Shown in pieces: positions 26,740 through 39,200 of a DNA stretch of 64,000 nt. The stretch is from NCBI GenBank assembly GCA_022575985.1, contig JAKSXM010000272.1, forward strand, positions 31,265,501 through 31,329,500, read 5' to 3'. Under the pieces are notes generated by a model, which did no database searches, had not been told where the DNA came from, and worked only from the letters and a program-made list of their open reading frames with translations. Source of the DNA: Anagrus nilaparvatae. Its lineage: Eukaryota > Arthropoda > Insecta > Hymenoptera > Mymaridae. Position 1 is the stretch's first letter. Each line of letters begins with the position of its first letter. The position numbers were made by a program, and so were the translations under genes.

Positions 26740-26806
26740 GTATGTGTGTGTGTGTGTGTATGTGTGTGTGTGTGTGTACGTACATACGTACGTACGTATG
26801 TATGTA
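26740..26806. repeat. (TG)n / (TACG)n microsatellite
   Basis: A TGTG run interrupted by TATG grades into alternating TACG/TATG tetramers. It sits inside the long-TIR element. Confidence 0.9.
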
Positions 26807-26837
26807 ATCGGTGATATTTCACAAACATTATGGAATT

Positions 26838-28085
26838 AAGACCTAATTTTTTTTTCAAAAATTTTTTCACCAAAAAAGCTCGATACTTTTTTTTTTTTAA
26901 TTTAGATGTAACACCTCATTTATTTCCACGAAAGTAACTTATATTTGAAAGTATGGTTTTCACATGATACTTTGAATCGGATACTTAATTTTCTGAAAAT
27001 TTTTTTTCTAAAATTTTTTTCACAAAAAAATACAAAAAACACTAATTTTTTTTTTCTTTTTGGACGTAGTACCTAATTTATTTCTTTGAGAGTACTAGTT
27101 TTAGAACTATGGTTTATAGCATTTTTTTGGACCTGATACCTAATTTTTTCAAAATTTTTTTCTCAAAATTTTTGTTGCCAAAAAATACAAAAAATGCCAA
27201 AATTTTTTTTATTTTAGGACGTAATACTTAGTTTCTTTCTATGAAAGTACTAATATCTGAAAATATTGTAACTAGTGATATTTCAAAACCATTATCGAAT
27301 TCAGACCTAATTTTTTTTTCAAAAATTTTTTCACCAAAAAAGCTCTAGATACTTTTTTTTTTTTTAATTTGGATGTAATACCTAATTTATTTCCATGAAA
27401 GTACTTATATTTGAAAGTACGATTTTTACTCGATATCTCGAATCTGATACTTAATTTTCTGAAAATTTTTTTTCTAAAATTTTTTTCACAAAAAAATACA
27501 AAAAATACGAAACTTTTTTTTCTTTTTGGACGTAGTACCTAATTTATTTCCATGGAAGTACTAGTTTTAAGAACCTCGTTTATAGTAATTTTTTGGAACT
27601 GATACAGAATTTTTTCAAAATTTTTTTCTCAAAATTAAAAAAAAGGAAAAATAAAAAAAATTGCAATATTTTTTTGGTGTAATACCTCTTTTAATTCTAT
27701 GAAAGTACTAATATTTTAAAATATTGTAACCAGTGATATTCCAAAACAATTTATTATCGAACGAATACCTAACTTTTTTTTCCAAAAATTTGTTTATTAA
27801 AAAAATCTCAAAATACTTTTTTTTTTTTTAATTTGGATGCAATACCTCATTTATTTCCATGAAAGTACTTATACTTGAAAGTATGGTTTTTACTCGATAT
27901 CTTGAATCTGATAATTAATTTTTTGAAAATTTTTTTCTCCAAAATCTTCGTTACAAAAAAATACATAAAACATCAAATTTATTTTTCGTATTTGACATAT
28001 CTAATTTATTTTAATGAGAGTACAAGTTTTAGAAATTTAGTTTATAGTAATTTTTGGTATCCGATCACAATTTTTTTTTTTATTT
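26838..28085. repeat. Degenerate tandem array, unit about 460 bp
   Basis: A block starting GACCTAATTTTTTTTTC near 26840 recurs near 27306 and, more diverged, near 27765. Each unit contains lines of the type GGACGTAGTACCTAATTTATTTC and GAAAGTACT. Within each unit a shorter period is visible (YGATACCTAATTTTTT repeated). Related diverged sequence is also found at about 32985-33790, outside the element. Confidence 0.7.
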
Positions 28086-28817
28086 TGATATAAATTATAA
28101 CACTCAAGAAAGAGGTGATGGAAATCTTGCCTCTTTTTGACTTCCTTGGATTATTTTGCTCGTTGCTATGTTTATTTATCTATGCAGCTTAATGAAATTA
28201 TAAACAATAATAAACAGCCTAAAAATATTAAATGGTTATGTTTGCATTTTAAAATTAAGATTTAAAAGTTATATTGGCATTTTTTAAAGAATCAAACAAT
28301 TTATAGAATTAAATAATTTATTATTTTGTGATTAATAGAAATAATATAAATAATTGTTAAAATCTTGAAGCAATTAATGTGGCTATTGTTTTTATTACAA
28401 AATATTATTATTATTATTATTATCATTGTTGCGGAAGATTTGTCAAATGCAAGAAGTACACTGAGAAAATAAATTATAAGAAATTATTATAAATTCTGGT
28501 AAAAACTCCTATCTTTTTATAATAATTGAGCGAATATTTGTAATTTTCGCATCGTTACCAACCATTTCTTTTATAAAAAAAAATAAAATTAGCTTTTTTT
28601 ATATTTGTCTCTTTTTAATTATGCAAAAATGATTTAAAATCCATTAACGCCGGCGCGACCAATCCATGCACGCTAGAATTTTCACTTTAATAACAAAATG
28701 ATCTTAATAATCTACTTTACCAGCTACTAAAAACGAAAAATGTATGTGTAATTGCATGGTTGTAATAATATTTGTTGTAAATTAAGATTACAGCCCATTG
28801 TTTGAGGAACTTCAGTG

Positions 28818-29145
28818 CCAGCTAGTTGGCAGGATATTTTTTTTATTAATCTACACACTAAACCTAAAAGAATTTTTTGTTACCCAAAAAAGAATGAATG
28901 TTTATTTAATTCTTTAAAGAGGTATTATTTTGAGGTTAATTCGTTTAAAACAAATTATTTTCAATTTAATTTTTTTTGAACAGAATAAAAACAAAAATAA
29001 TTTTTTTAAAAAAAATTAACCTCAAAATAATACCTCTCTAAAGAATTAAATAAACGTTCATTCTTTTTTGGGTAACAAAAAATTCTTTTAGGTTTGGTGT
29101 GTATACTTTTTTTTTGTAAATAAAAAAATATGTCCTGCTGACTGG
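28818..29145. mobile_element. Nested foldback / MITE inside the long-TIR element
   Basis: The inverted arms are about 28853-28960 and 29000-29104, with a conserved core AACCTAAAAGAATTTTTTGT and GAGGTATTATTTTGAGGTTAA. The match extends outward in weaker form to 28818 and 29145 (GGCAGGATAT against the inverted ...TCCTGCTGAC). The small palindrome GCCAGCTAGTTGGC lies at its left edge. No coding capacity. Confidence 0.75.
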
Positions 29146-29450
29146 AGGGAAAATTTTAAATTACTCTTATTAAAATTAATTTTTCAAAAAATGCACCAAG
29201 TAGGTATAGTTTAAATTTAAAAATCATGAATAAATTAAATTAAGTAACCTTTTTAATTAGTCATTCCTCAGCTTCTGAGCCAAATTAAGTAGTAGATGGA
29301 AAATAACTAATTACAAATGAAATTATAAAATTAATTAACTTTTAATGGATGCACAGATCATTTTTTTACTCTGTATTATAATTACATCAATTTTATTTTG
29401 TAATTTAGCTATTGGTTGAATTTTCAATCAAAGCAATTCTACCGTGTATA

Positions 29451-30007
29451 TAATATTAAATTAAAATAAAAACATGTTATTTATTAAAATTTTGATGACC
29501 AAATTAAACATTAAACGTATAATATCTAATAAAAGTAATCTCACAAGAACTGCATAAATATGTTTACTTACTACTTATCTTTCACAAACAAGGGCCAATT
29601 AGGTTAAATTAGGTTAACCAATTACACAATTTAGGTTTCAAACTTAATTTCGGATCTTTTTCGCCCCCCTCCCCCTCAAGTCGATAAAATTTTTACCGAA
29701 AATTGCTAAAAAATACTTGAAATGAAGTAACCAATAAGTTTTGACTAGGAAAAATGCAAAAAATAATAAAAAAAATTGTAATTCAAAAAATAAAAAATAA
29801 TTATTTTCTATAAAATTTTTCCTAATCGCAAGTATTTTTATACGCATATATTTTTTAATACTTTTTATTTGACTTTTTTACTCGACCACCAGAATTTAGT
29901 GTACTCTAGGGGTAGGTGCGAGTACTGAATTTGGGGGTAGGCAATTGTCATTTTATACGTTCGGTTTATATTATAATTTAAAATAAACTCAATAATTTTT
30001 GGTGAAT
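29451..30007. other. Intergenic, nothing recognised
   Basis: AT-rich. A C-rich run (CCCCCCTCCCCC) occurs near 29664-29676. No gene or repeat boundary seen. Confidence 0.45.
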
Positions 30008-30134
30008 TTATTATTATTATTATTATTAACTAGCTGTACATAAGTTTACACATATTGGTTACATATACATATAAAATATATACTACGTTATTATACAATA
30101 TGTCCACATGGACTCGTAGTCCGAGCGTGGAACT

Positions 30135-30199
30135 AGCTGCTACACGGCGAGGCTGCTTTGCTTGAATTTTCAAGCAAAGCAGCCTGGCCGTGTATAGCT
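30135..30199. repeat. 31-bp-arm hairpin, unusually GC-rich
   Basis: The arms AGCTgcTACACGGCgAGGCTGC... and its inverted copy (30168-30199) match except for two or three positions, with a loop of only a few bases around TGAATTTTCA. It sits between the RT relic and the (TAA)n tail, that is, in the presumed 3' UTR of the LINE. A role in 3'-end recognition by the reverse transcriptase is an inference. A miRNA-like precursor is an alternative. Confidence 0.75.
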
Positions 30200-30773
30200 G
30201 AAAGAAAATTAACAAATATTACGTGGTTCTTATAATATAAAAATAATTTTGTTCTGTAAAGTTTTTATTAATTTAATGGTAACTATTTAATAGCTTCTTC
30301 TGTTTAACATATTACTTAGTCTACTTGATTTAATATAATTATAATTATTTTTGCTTAGCCATAATTTAATGTTTTGGATATTACTTATTTTTTTACTATT
30401 ATTTACTTTTATTTTGCCTTTTATATCAATAGGCAGCCGATTGAATATTGTTATTGCATTATAAAGGCTACTTTTTTGTGGTTATTTTTCTAGTTCTATT
30501 TTGCTTTAGCCTGTACTTCTCTATTAAATACTGTATTTTACTGTTAATGACTGTAATATAATATAAATTTTTTACTGATAGCAATTTTTTGTACTCTTCT
30601 TCGAATTCTGGTAAATGTTTATACTTTTTATATATATGATTTTTTGTATTTTTTGTAGTACTGAGTTTAAAAGGTCTATACTGTTATTGTATGCACTGCC
30701 CCATGCCACCATGCCATACTTCACAGTGGATTGAATAAGTGCATACTATATTTGTAATTTGTAGTTTAGTACT

Positions 30774-31722
30774 TTACTCAGTTTCCGTATAATATAGGTA
30801 TAAAAAGCTAAATTTTTTACTGTTTTTTTTATTTGAGTTTCCCATCTTAGATTTGAATCTATTACGATACCCAAGGAACTTGCTTTCAACATTAACCCTT
30901 TTAATCGCGTTCATTTCAATTTCAACCTTAAACTCTTTGGGTTGCGTAGATTTATATATGGAAAAAGTGGTGTATTCTGTCTTTTCTATATTTAGTAATA
31001 GTTTGTTCGTATTTAACCAATCATATATTCTCCCAATTTTGTGATTTGCGTCCCGTTCAACCTCTATCCAATTCTTTCCTCTACATATCACTGTTGTATA
31101 TCATCTGCAAACGATATGATATCATTTTCAAATAGATACAACAGTTCGTTTATGTATATAAGGAATAGTATTGGACCTAGGACTGCCCACTGTGGTACGC
31201 CTATCTCGACATTACTATAACAGTCATCTATTTTCACAATTTGCTTCCGATTTCCCAAATAACTTTTCATTATATTTTTTGTCTTTCCGCGTATACCAAT
31301 ATTTTCTAATTTACTATATAGTATGTTATGTTCAACCATATCGAATGTTTTTTGTAGATCAAGGAATATTACCGCCATAGGGGTAGATGTGTCTAGAGTT
31401 TCGTATATATTTTCAGTTAAGTAATCAATAGCCATACTTGTATTGCAGCCTTCTCTGAATCCTTCTCTAAATCTTTTTGCTAAAATGTCGTATTTTTCTA
31501 GCTAACTGACTATCCTAACCTTTACTAGTTTTTCAAATATTTTTGACAGGTTTGATAAAAGAGCTATGGGTCTATAGTTTTTACATATAGGTGACTATCA
31601 CCTGTTTTGAATATTGGTGTAATTATTGCAATTTTAAGGCTGTCAGGAAATACTTCCGTTTCTATAATTAAATTAAAAATAAGGGCAATTGGTTTCGTTA
31701 GGTAGTTACTTAGGGTTTTTCT
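30774..31722 (-). pseudogene. Reverse transcriptase relic of a non-LTR retrotransposon
   Basis: Conserved RT blocks are readable in order: a finger-type segment near 31700-31440 (IFNLIIETEVFPDSLKIA-like, with stops), then VIFLDLQKTFD and GVPQWAVLGPILFLIYINEL, then the catalytic-type FADD at about 31105. Directly after FADDIQQ a stop and frameshift interrupt the reading. Similarity resumes in another frame (IYDWLNTNKLLLNIEKTEY). Stops in the upstream part and the shift after the catalytic motif show that it is dead. Confidence 0.88.
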
Positions 31723-31723
31723 T

Positions 31724-31796
31724 AGAGAGCTAATTAAATAAATCTATATGATCACATCGAGTTTAATAAATCATAGATTTATTTAATTAGCTCTCT
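31724..31796. repeat. Perfect hairpin at the edge of the LINE relic
   Basis: AGAGAGCTAATTAAATAAAT at 31724 is exactly inverted at 31770-31796, with an 17-nt loop. It lies where RT similarity stops, so it may mark an insertion boundary or a small MITE. Confidence 0.75.
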
Positions 31797-34700
31797 TGGT
31801 CGATAAATTCACCAAATTTTATTCAAAAAAAATTTTGGGCGATTGAATCATTAACAAAATATTTAAAATAAACACGTTATTTAAAATATTTAAATAATAT
31901 TTTCACGAATATATTAAAATTTATAGATGAACAATAAAAAAACATTATCAAACCTTTTAGTGAGGGGGGGGGCAAAAAAGCACCCAACGTTCTTGAGTCC
32001 CTAAATCGAAATTATTTTAAGACCCCTTCCATGAGTTGAAAAAAAAATGCAATAAAGAGAAAGTGCATTTGTCGATGTAATACAAAGATTTTTAAAATTC
32101 AAGTCAGTTATCAAGGTAACCTATTGACTTTATTGTTATTTAATATTTTTTTATTTAGGTTGTCAAATAATTGAACGTTTTCGTGTATATATTAGACTGG
32201 AACTAATTTAAAGTTCAAAACAAAAAAAATCATGTGACATAATTTTTCGTATAATTTATTCGTGTTTTGATTGGCCGCGCTGATTTAATTTTTTATTAGG
32301 CGCTAGGTGTGCAAAATACAAGAAGTTCGGTAATTAACTTTTATTATAATTAATTAATATAAATATCAATAATTTACTCATTTTATTATAAAATCTTCTA
32401 AAAATTTCGTCATCGATTTTATCCAATTGGTTAATTCATTGATGCTCTGTAGAATTTTAATATTTGTAAAGTAATTTTAAATATTAATTAATTAATTCAA
32501 TATAAACTGGAAAAATAATTATAAATTTTAATGAAAAATATTTGAACTAACAGGATACTACATAAGCAGATGCGACCCACAGTATATGAAAACTTATTCG
32601 AGTATTTCATCATCCTATGTTATGAAATTTCGCCCTTGAATCCACCCTTGAAAATAATAATAGATTATTAAAGTTATGTAAAAAGTTCATTATTTGCAAT
32701 CTACATCTTACTGTATAACCGTTTTTATTAATGAATGGAGCCAGTGTTAGTGTGTCTATAATAAAATTATATGAAATATGATTTGTGGGGGTTAACGCGC
32801 TTTAGAACACAGGGGTTTTGACCCCTAACTATCAAAAAAAGGCACAAAATTATAAAAAAGTTATAGAGCGATCACTGATTTTACCTACACCTTTTCAAAT
32901 CTTTACAAATGAGAAAAATCAACCTCAAAATTATCCTCAAAATCGCCTTTTAAAACTATTAATCCAAAATAGAAATACCTACTTTTTTTGGTGTAATACA
33001 CCACTTTTTTTTATATGAAAGTACTAATATCTAGAAGTATCGTTTTTACTAGATATCTCTAATCTTATAATTAATTTTTTGAAGATTTTTGTCACCAAAA
33101 AATATATTAAACACTATTTTTTTTCTTTTTGGGCGCAGTACCAAATTTTTTTATTTGCAAGTACTAATTTTAGAAATATAGTTTTTAAACTATTTCTTGG
33201 ATCCAATACCTAATTAAAAAAATTTTTTTTGGCAGTGTTGCACTAAAAAATAAACGGATCAACAAAATTTTTTTTTTTTTGACGTAGTACCTAATTTACC
33301 TTATTTTTTTTCTATTTTAAGTTTTAATATTTAGTTAGACAAAATATCGTTTTTACTCGATTTTTCGGATCTGATACCTAATTTTTTTATAATTTTTTCA
33401 CCTAAAATTTTTCGACTATAAAATAATCAAATCACCAAAGTTTTTTTCTTTGTGTACGTGAACCGAATTTTTTTTCACGGAAGTGCTAGCTTCATGAATT
33501 TTGTTATTACTGGATTTGATACCTAATTTGATGACAAAAAGATTCATTCAAAAAGATTTTTGTATCAAAAAATAAAAAAAGCAAGATTTTTTTTTTTCAT
33601 TTTGGAAGCAATATACCTAATTTTTTCCCTCTGGAGTTCTAGTTTTAAGAAATTCATTGTTTTTCAATATTTTGTATTTTTTCTGTCAAAAATAAAAAGA
33701 CTTCCTTTTTTTGTTTGTTGACGTAATGCCTATTTTTTTGCACGGGAGTTATAGTTTTAATACATTTGCTGTCATTTTATGTCTCAGCTGATATGATAAA
33801 TAAAACGGTAAAAAACTCATATAGGTCAAAATTATTAACTTGATAATATGAAATCAGAAAAGATAAAAATTTTACAAAAAAAGCAAGATGTTTTTTGGTA
33901 AAATCGCCTAAAATGGTTAATTTTTTAAAATGCTTAAAAATGAAAAAAAAAATTAAGTTTAAATTTCTCTACGATGCCCCGATAGGTTTTTTTTATATAA
34001 AATAAATGTTTTTTGATTTTAGGTATTAAAGTCCAATTAAGAGCAAAAAATAGTCCATTCTTTTAGCATTGTTTGTAAATTAATTCAGTTTTTTTTTAGA
34101 AATTGTTCTGATACGGTTCATCCGAGGCTTATCCAAATTACTTCCTACTAAAAATGTCACTATTAGATCTGATTAAAAATAACCTGAATAAAATAATTTT
34201 GGAATCCATCGAGCAGTTTCAAATAAAGTTCTGTATATTTACACGTAGACATTCAAAATAGACATGTTTAAAGCTTCTCCAAATATTCGGGCAAAAATTA
34301 GACATTTTTTGGACTTATCCAATTTTAGAGCTGGTGAATTTATGATTTCACGATTTCACGATTTCATCTACGTATTGTTAACCGTTGTATAGGTAATTGA
34401 ACTAAAAATTAAAGTTTTTATAAAGTTAACTACGACTATTGTGTGTTTTTTATATATTAACCTTGTTTCAGCGAAAATTTTCTTGAATTCCATCAGTTTT
34501 AAAAAAGGAAAACAATAGGCTTTTGTTAAAAGTGATTGAAAATTATAAAGTGACGATGCTGGGTTAGGCCAAAATGATAAAAATACTGAAATTGCTTGCA
34601 ATCGAAAAAGACTAGAAACAAAAAAGCTAGTGATTTTATAGAAAGAGGACACGGAAGATAAGCTTTATCTTCATTATTAAAATTTGCATAATTGAATAGA

Positions 34701-36208
34701 TAAAGAGCATAGTGATGGTATAATTAGAAATTTAAATTGATTCTTTAAACTTATAAAATTAAAATTTTAAACGTTATATGCAAATTGGGACGTTTAACAA
34801 GTTTTCAAGAAATAAGTAGGGTTTCGACTGACTGAAAATTCAATCAAACTCGAATAAAATAAAATAAAATTGAAAAAATGAAAAAAGTTTTCAATAAAAT
34901 CAAAACTAAATAATTATTTAAAAATTACTCTCTTTAGCCTTCAAAAAAAGTAGGTAAATTTAAAAAAATAAAGGTCTTTGAAACGATAAAAAAATTAAAT
35001 TCGCCTATCTTTAAATAAAAAGAATAAAAAAAGATACCATATCAACCATTAGAGCTGTTCTAGTTTCACCGATGATAACAAAAGTAAAAGTAATTTTTAA
35101 AAAATTATTTTCGTCTTTTGCAAAAATGACACATCTTATTTAACAAGAAAAAAAAAGTTATTTTATACGCAGTTTTTTTCCCATATCAATGCAATGGATT
35201 ATAATTTTATCAATGTAAATAAATACAGTAAAAGCCCTAAAATACAAAATAAATATTTTTAAAACCTTCGTTTTGTTATTTTCTTCTGCTTTGTTTTTTT
35301 TTAAATTTTATATAAAGAATAATTTTATTCGTTAATTTTTCCTTTTATATGGACAAATATCCAAATAATTTTGTTCAAAAAATCTTTTTTCATTATTTTT
35401 TTCTTTCTTTATTGAAATCTGAGATTTGCAGACCAAGCTCTAGTAAGGTTTTAGAAAATCAAAAATAATATTGTCCTAAACTGGAAAAATGGTTTATTCA
35501 AGACAAATGTTTCATCTTAATAAAAATCAAATCAAAAATAGTCTCATTATAGAACATGATTGATTTTCAACTGTATGGAAAAAAATTAATGACCTAAAGC
35601 GGTTCAAAAAATTATATTACTCTGCAGAATGATAAAAATTGTTGGAACAATTAAATGATATTTAAAATTTTAATAATTTTCGGATAAGAAAGAAGAGATC
35701 TTGGCATAAATTGTAAAAATAATCTCAAAAATCTTGATTTCCAGCCATATATTAAATTATATTTTTTCATCAACGATGCACTTTATTTAAATAAAGTTTT
35801 TAAAAAAAATATTTATCGTAGCTTGTGAATGACTCTTGACGAGAGCATTACAGTTGTCAATGTCTCCAAAAAAAGTAAAAGACACTTTTATTATAATAAA
35901 AGTTTCTCAAGGTTGCGAGAATCGAAAGAACGGTACATATATTTTATTTTTATTTTTATTTTTATAGATAGGTTAATAAAACACATAAAACATTTAAAAT
36001 AAACGGTAAAGACTATAAGGAGTCCAAATATTAATCAAAATCCGTGAACGAGGTGGGAATACTTTAAAAGATCTTTTTGGGTAGGAGGAATTTTAAACGG
36101 TTAAATTTTTAATGCTAAAAAGGTATTTAGTGTATTGCCGAATGTCTTCAAGAATTGACAGCTTTCTTTTTTACGTTAAGTGTGTTTGTTTATAAATTTG
36201 TGTAAGCA
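31797..36208. other. Gene-free AT-rich region with dispersed repeat copies
   Basis: No protein similarity was recognised. 32985-33790 is a diverged relative of the array at 26838-28085 (GTACTAATATCTA, GATACCTAATTTTTT, GGACGTAGTACC-type words). A (TTTTTAT)n stretch lies at 35941-35965. The lipase promoter should lie at the right end; TATAAATTT at about 36191 is close to the candidate first coding exon. Confidence 0.5.
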
Positions 36209-39200
36209 ATGGATCATCTTAAATGGGTAAATAAATAAATAAATAAATACATTAATTTTTACACTATTATTTAGAAAAAATTTTTAGAGTCCCTTGATAA
36301 AAACTTTACTTTTTTAAATTAATATCGAATTTCTATTTGTCTCGCTTTCTTTGCAATGGATTTTGGATCTTCGTTCATTTTCGCTCAAAAAATCCCCTTT
36401 ATTTATCCTTTTCGGAAGTATAACTCGTCGTCAAATGTAATCATAAAAATTTTACGATTCAATAAATTTTCAAGTACTTGAAATTTTTCGTGTACTTGCA
36501 ACACAACAATTTATTTCTTAGTAACAAAATTGCTGACAATTAGTAATACTCATTTTTTTTAAATAAAAAATTGCACTTCCATAGCAATAAAAAAGTTAAT
36601 TTATAATTTTTACGTTTTTCACGCAACGAAGAAAATAGCAAGACTGGCAGTGTTCGTGGTGGTTCTATTACTGAATGGAGCAGAATCACGCGGCCCTATT
36701 CAAGACGCTATCGAAAGTGGAGTAGCAGCTGCTTATAACAAAGATGATTGCGTTTGGAGAATTGGCAATGATAGAGATTTATGCCCAGACCCAGATATTC
36801 ATTTGTACCTGTACACGCCGGGAAATCCCAGAAGAACATTGGAACAGGAGCATACCGCTGATTGGCTCAGACGAGATTATGAACCGACCAGAGATAATGT
36901 CATATTGATACACGGGTATGCTGGTTCGTATTCCAATTTTTTATTTCGCTCTAACAATAGCACTAATTTTTCTGCTTAAAATCTCTTAAAACAAATAATT
37001 CGAAAAATAATAGCCATCACCTACGATCCATGGTATTCTTTTTTCCGGATCTGGCTTACAAACAAAAACTATCTTTTCTTGTCAGTGACCAGAAAGCACG
37101 TATTTCCCAGCCGCTGCGCGACCGGAGAAGACGCGTTTTCTCGCCGCTGACAAAGAAAAATCGTATACGACCCTTGTCCATAAATAAAAAATGAGCCAAA
37201 TCGCAGTTTACCAACCTCGGCTTCGCCTCGGATGGTAATTTACGTGCAATTTGGGCCATTCTTTATTTTTCTGGACACGGGATCTTAATATACTATTTCA
37301 ATGGCAATTAAATTTTGATCTGGATCATTCTATATTTTTACATATCTAGGGCAAAAAAGTCTATTTTCTACCCTAGGGAGATGACTATTTTGCCCATTAT
37401 GTATTTTAGAACACAGGAAAAAATATTGGGTTTGACTTTTGCATGCTGTTTTCACTCACTCGCTCGTGCATACAACTGCATGCAAAGCCAAAACCAACAT
37501 TTTATCCCTTGTTTAATAAATAGCTATTATAATCCTCATCCATAAAACGTAAATAGCTCATTTTTAAACAAAAGAACAAAATATTGGATTTGAAACCCAA
37601 TCTTTTATTCCGTGATTTAAAACATAGTTTTGCAGATAATGGGCATAAAAGCCGTCTCCCTAGGATAGAAAATAGGCTTTTTCACCCTAGATGTTAAGAA
37701 CTTTTAATGAATATAGAGGATTTAATAAAACAATATGAATCATAATTAGAAATATTGATATATGTATATGGGCATATATATCCATTACTTTTCATACAAA
37801 AGTGTGCGCACCCATGACTCCGATCGGTCTTAAATTTTCAGGGGTGGTTTGAGGTAATAAAAAACTCAGCCAGCCAAAATTTCAGCCATTTTGCAGGACG
37901 GGTTGCCGAGATACAAGCTCTAAAAGGCCCAAAAATAGCTGTTTTTAGCCAATTTTCAAAAATTTACTGGGCTTCAAGGATTAGTCCAAAAAACATCCAG
38001 CTGGTCTCATTTTTTTCCTTGAACATTCAACTTTTACCAAAAAAATTTTCAAAAAGTTTCATGGAGTTGATTTTTACTGGCATTGATTAACGTAAGATTC
38101 ATTTTATCGAAAAATACTGATTTTTGAACTTTAATTGTGACTCAGCATCATTAGTTAAAGACTTTTGGTTGGTCTCATTAAAAGCTTCTATCAAAGACCT
38201 TTCAAATGAGACCTTAAACGTTAAAAAAGCTGAACAGAGACCGGAGATATAAGCAATTGAAAGTTTGCTGTTTCCGAAAATATCGATTTTTTAACAACTT
38301 TAATCGTCTGCAAAATTTTTCTCTGAGCACCTTAAAGGCTGAAAATTTCAGGGAAGCTTCTTTTAATATTAAAAAAAATTCCCTAAAAATTTGGGAGATG
38401 GTATTGGCTTCTGTTCGTAGATATAAGACTCTGAAAATGTGTAATAATTGGACCAATATTGGCCAATAAGTGGTTAAGGGGTCAATCAAAAAATTTTTCT
38501 TCTTCAATATTCGAATAGCCAGGGAAAAATGAGCTGATTTTAAAAAAAAAATTTTTATTTTTGACCGAAAAATAAGCAAGTTATCATCATTTTAAGATTT
38601 TTTAAAAAATTTTCCAAAAATCCCAGTTTTAGGGTCATTATACAGTATTCTAACTTGAAATAATGATAACTCGCTTATTTTTCGGTCTAAAATAAAAATT
38701 TTTTTTTTTAAATCAGCTCATTTTTCCCTGGCTATTCTAATATTTACAAAAAAGAAACTTCTTATATGCAAAAATTAGTTTTTTTTGGCAAATTACTTTA
38801 GAACTTACTTTATTTTGTCAATGTATTAGGGTAGTCTTTGGCCCAAAAAACTAATTTTTGCATGTAAGAAGTTTCTTTTTTGTAAATATTCGAATAGCCA
38901 GGAAAAAATTCGACAATTTAAAAAAAAAATTTTTTATTTTAGACCGAAAAATAAGCGAGTTATCATTATTTTAAGTTAGAATACTGTATAATGACCCTAA
39001 AACTGGGATTTTTGGAAAATTTTTTAAAAAATCTTAAAATGATGATAACTTGCTTATTTTTCGGTCAAAAATAAAAATTTTTTTTTTTAAATCAGCTCAT
39101 TTTTCCCTGGCTATTCGAATATTGAAGAAGAAAAATTTTTTGATTGACCCCTTAACCACTTATTGGCCAATATTGGTCCAATTATTACACATTTTCAGAG

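Larger units (their letters stand above)
25984..29450. mobile_element. Non-autonomous DNA transposon with long terminal inverted repeats, about 3.5 kb
   Basis: The left end (25984-26262) and right end (29254-29450) match as inverted repeats. Shared blocks include TAGAATTGCTTTG, GAAAATTCAACCAAT, ATCTGTGCATCCATTAAAAG and GAATGACTAAT. The left copy carries an extra internal palindrome around 26018-26098 built from the same AATTCAACCAA words. No transposase is visible inside. The interior holds a microsatellite, a tandem array and a nested foldback element (listed separately). Family not recognised. Target-site duplication unclear. Confidence 0.75.
30008..31722 (-). mobile_element. Degenerate non-LTR (LINE-type) retrotransposon, minus strand
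   Basis: Reverse-transcriptase similarity runs on the minus strand from about 31720 to 30774 (separate entry). Downstream in that orientation, a roughly 750-bp AT-rich region ends in a (TAA)n-like tail at 30008-30029. Microsatellite 3' tails are typical of several LINE clades and mark the likely 3' end. The 5' end is not recognised, so the copy is probably 5'-truncated, the usual fate of LINE insertions. Clade not assigned. Confidence 0.7.

Noticed and set aside
26740..26806. Possible CRISPR-like or satellite array
   Set aside because: It is a simple TG/TACG microsatellite without spacers, in a eukaryotic genome.
27875..28093. 72-codon plus-strand frame in the tandem array
   Set aside because: It arises from AT-rich repeat units. 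Other units do not keep the frame.
29644..29847. 67-codon minus-strand frame near 29.7 kb
   Set aside because: Very Phe-rich translation of poly-A/T sequence, without similarity or context.
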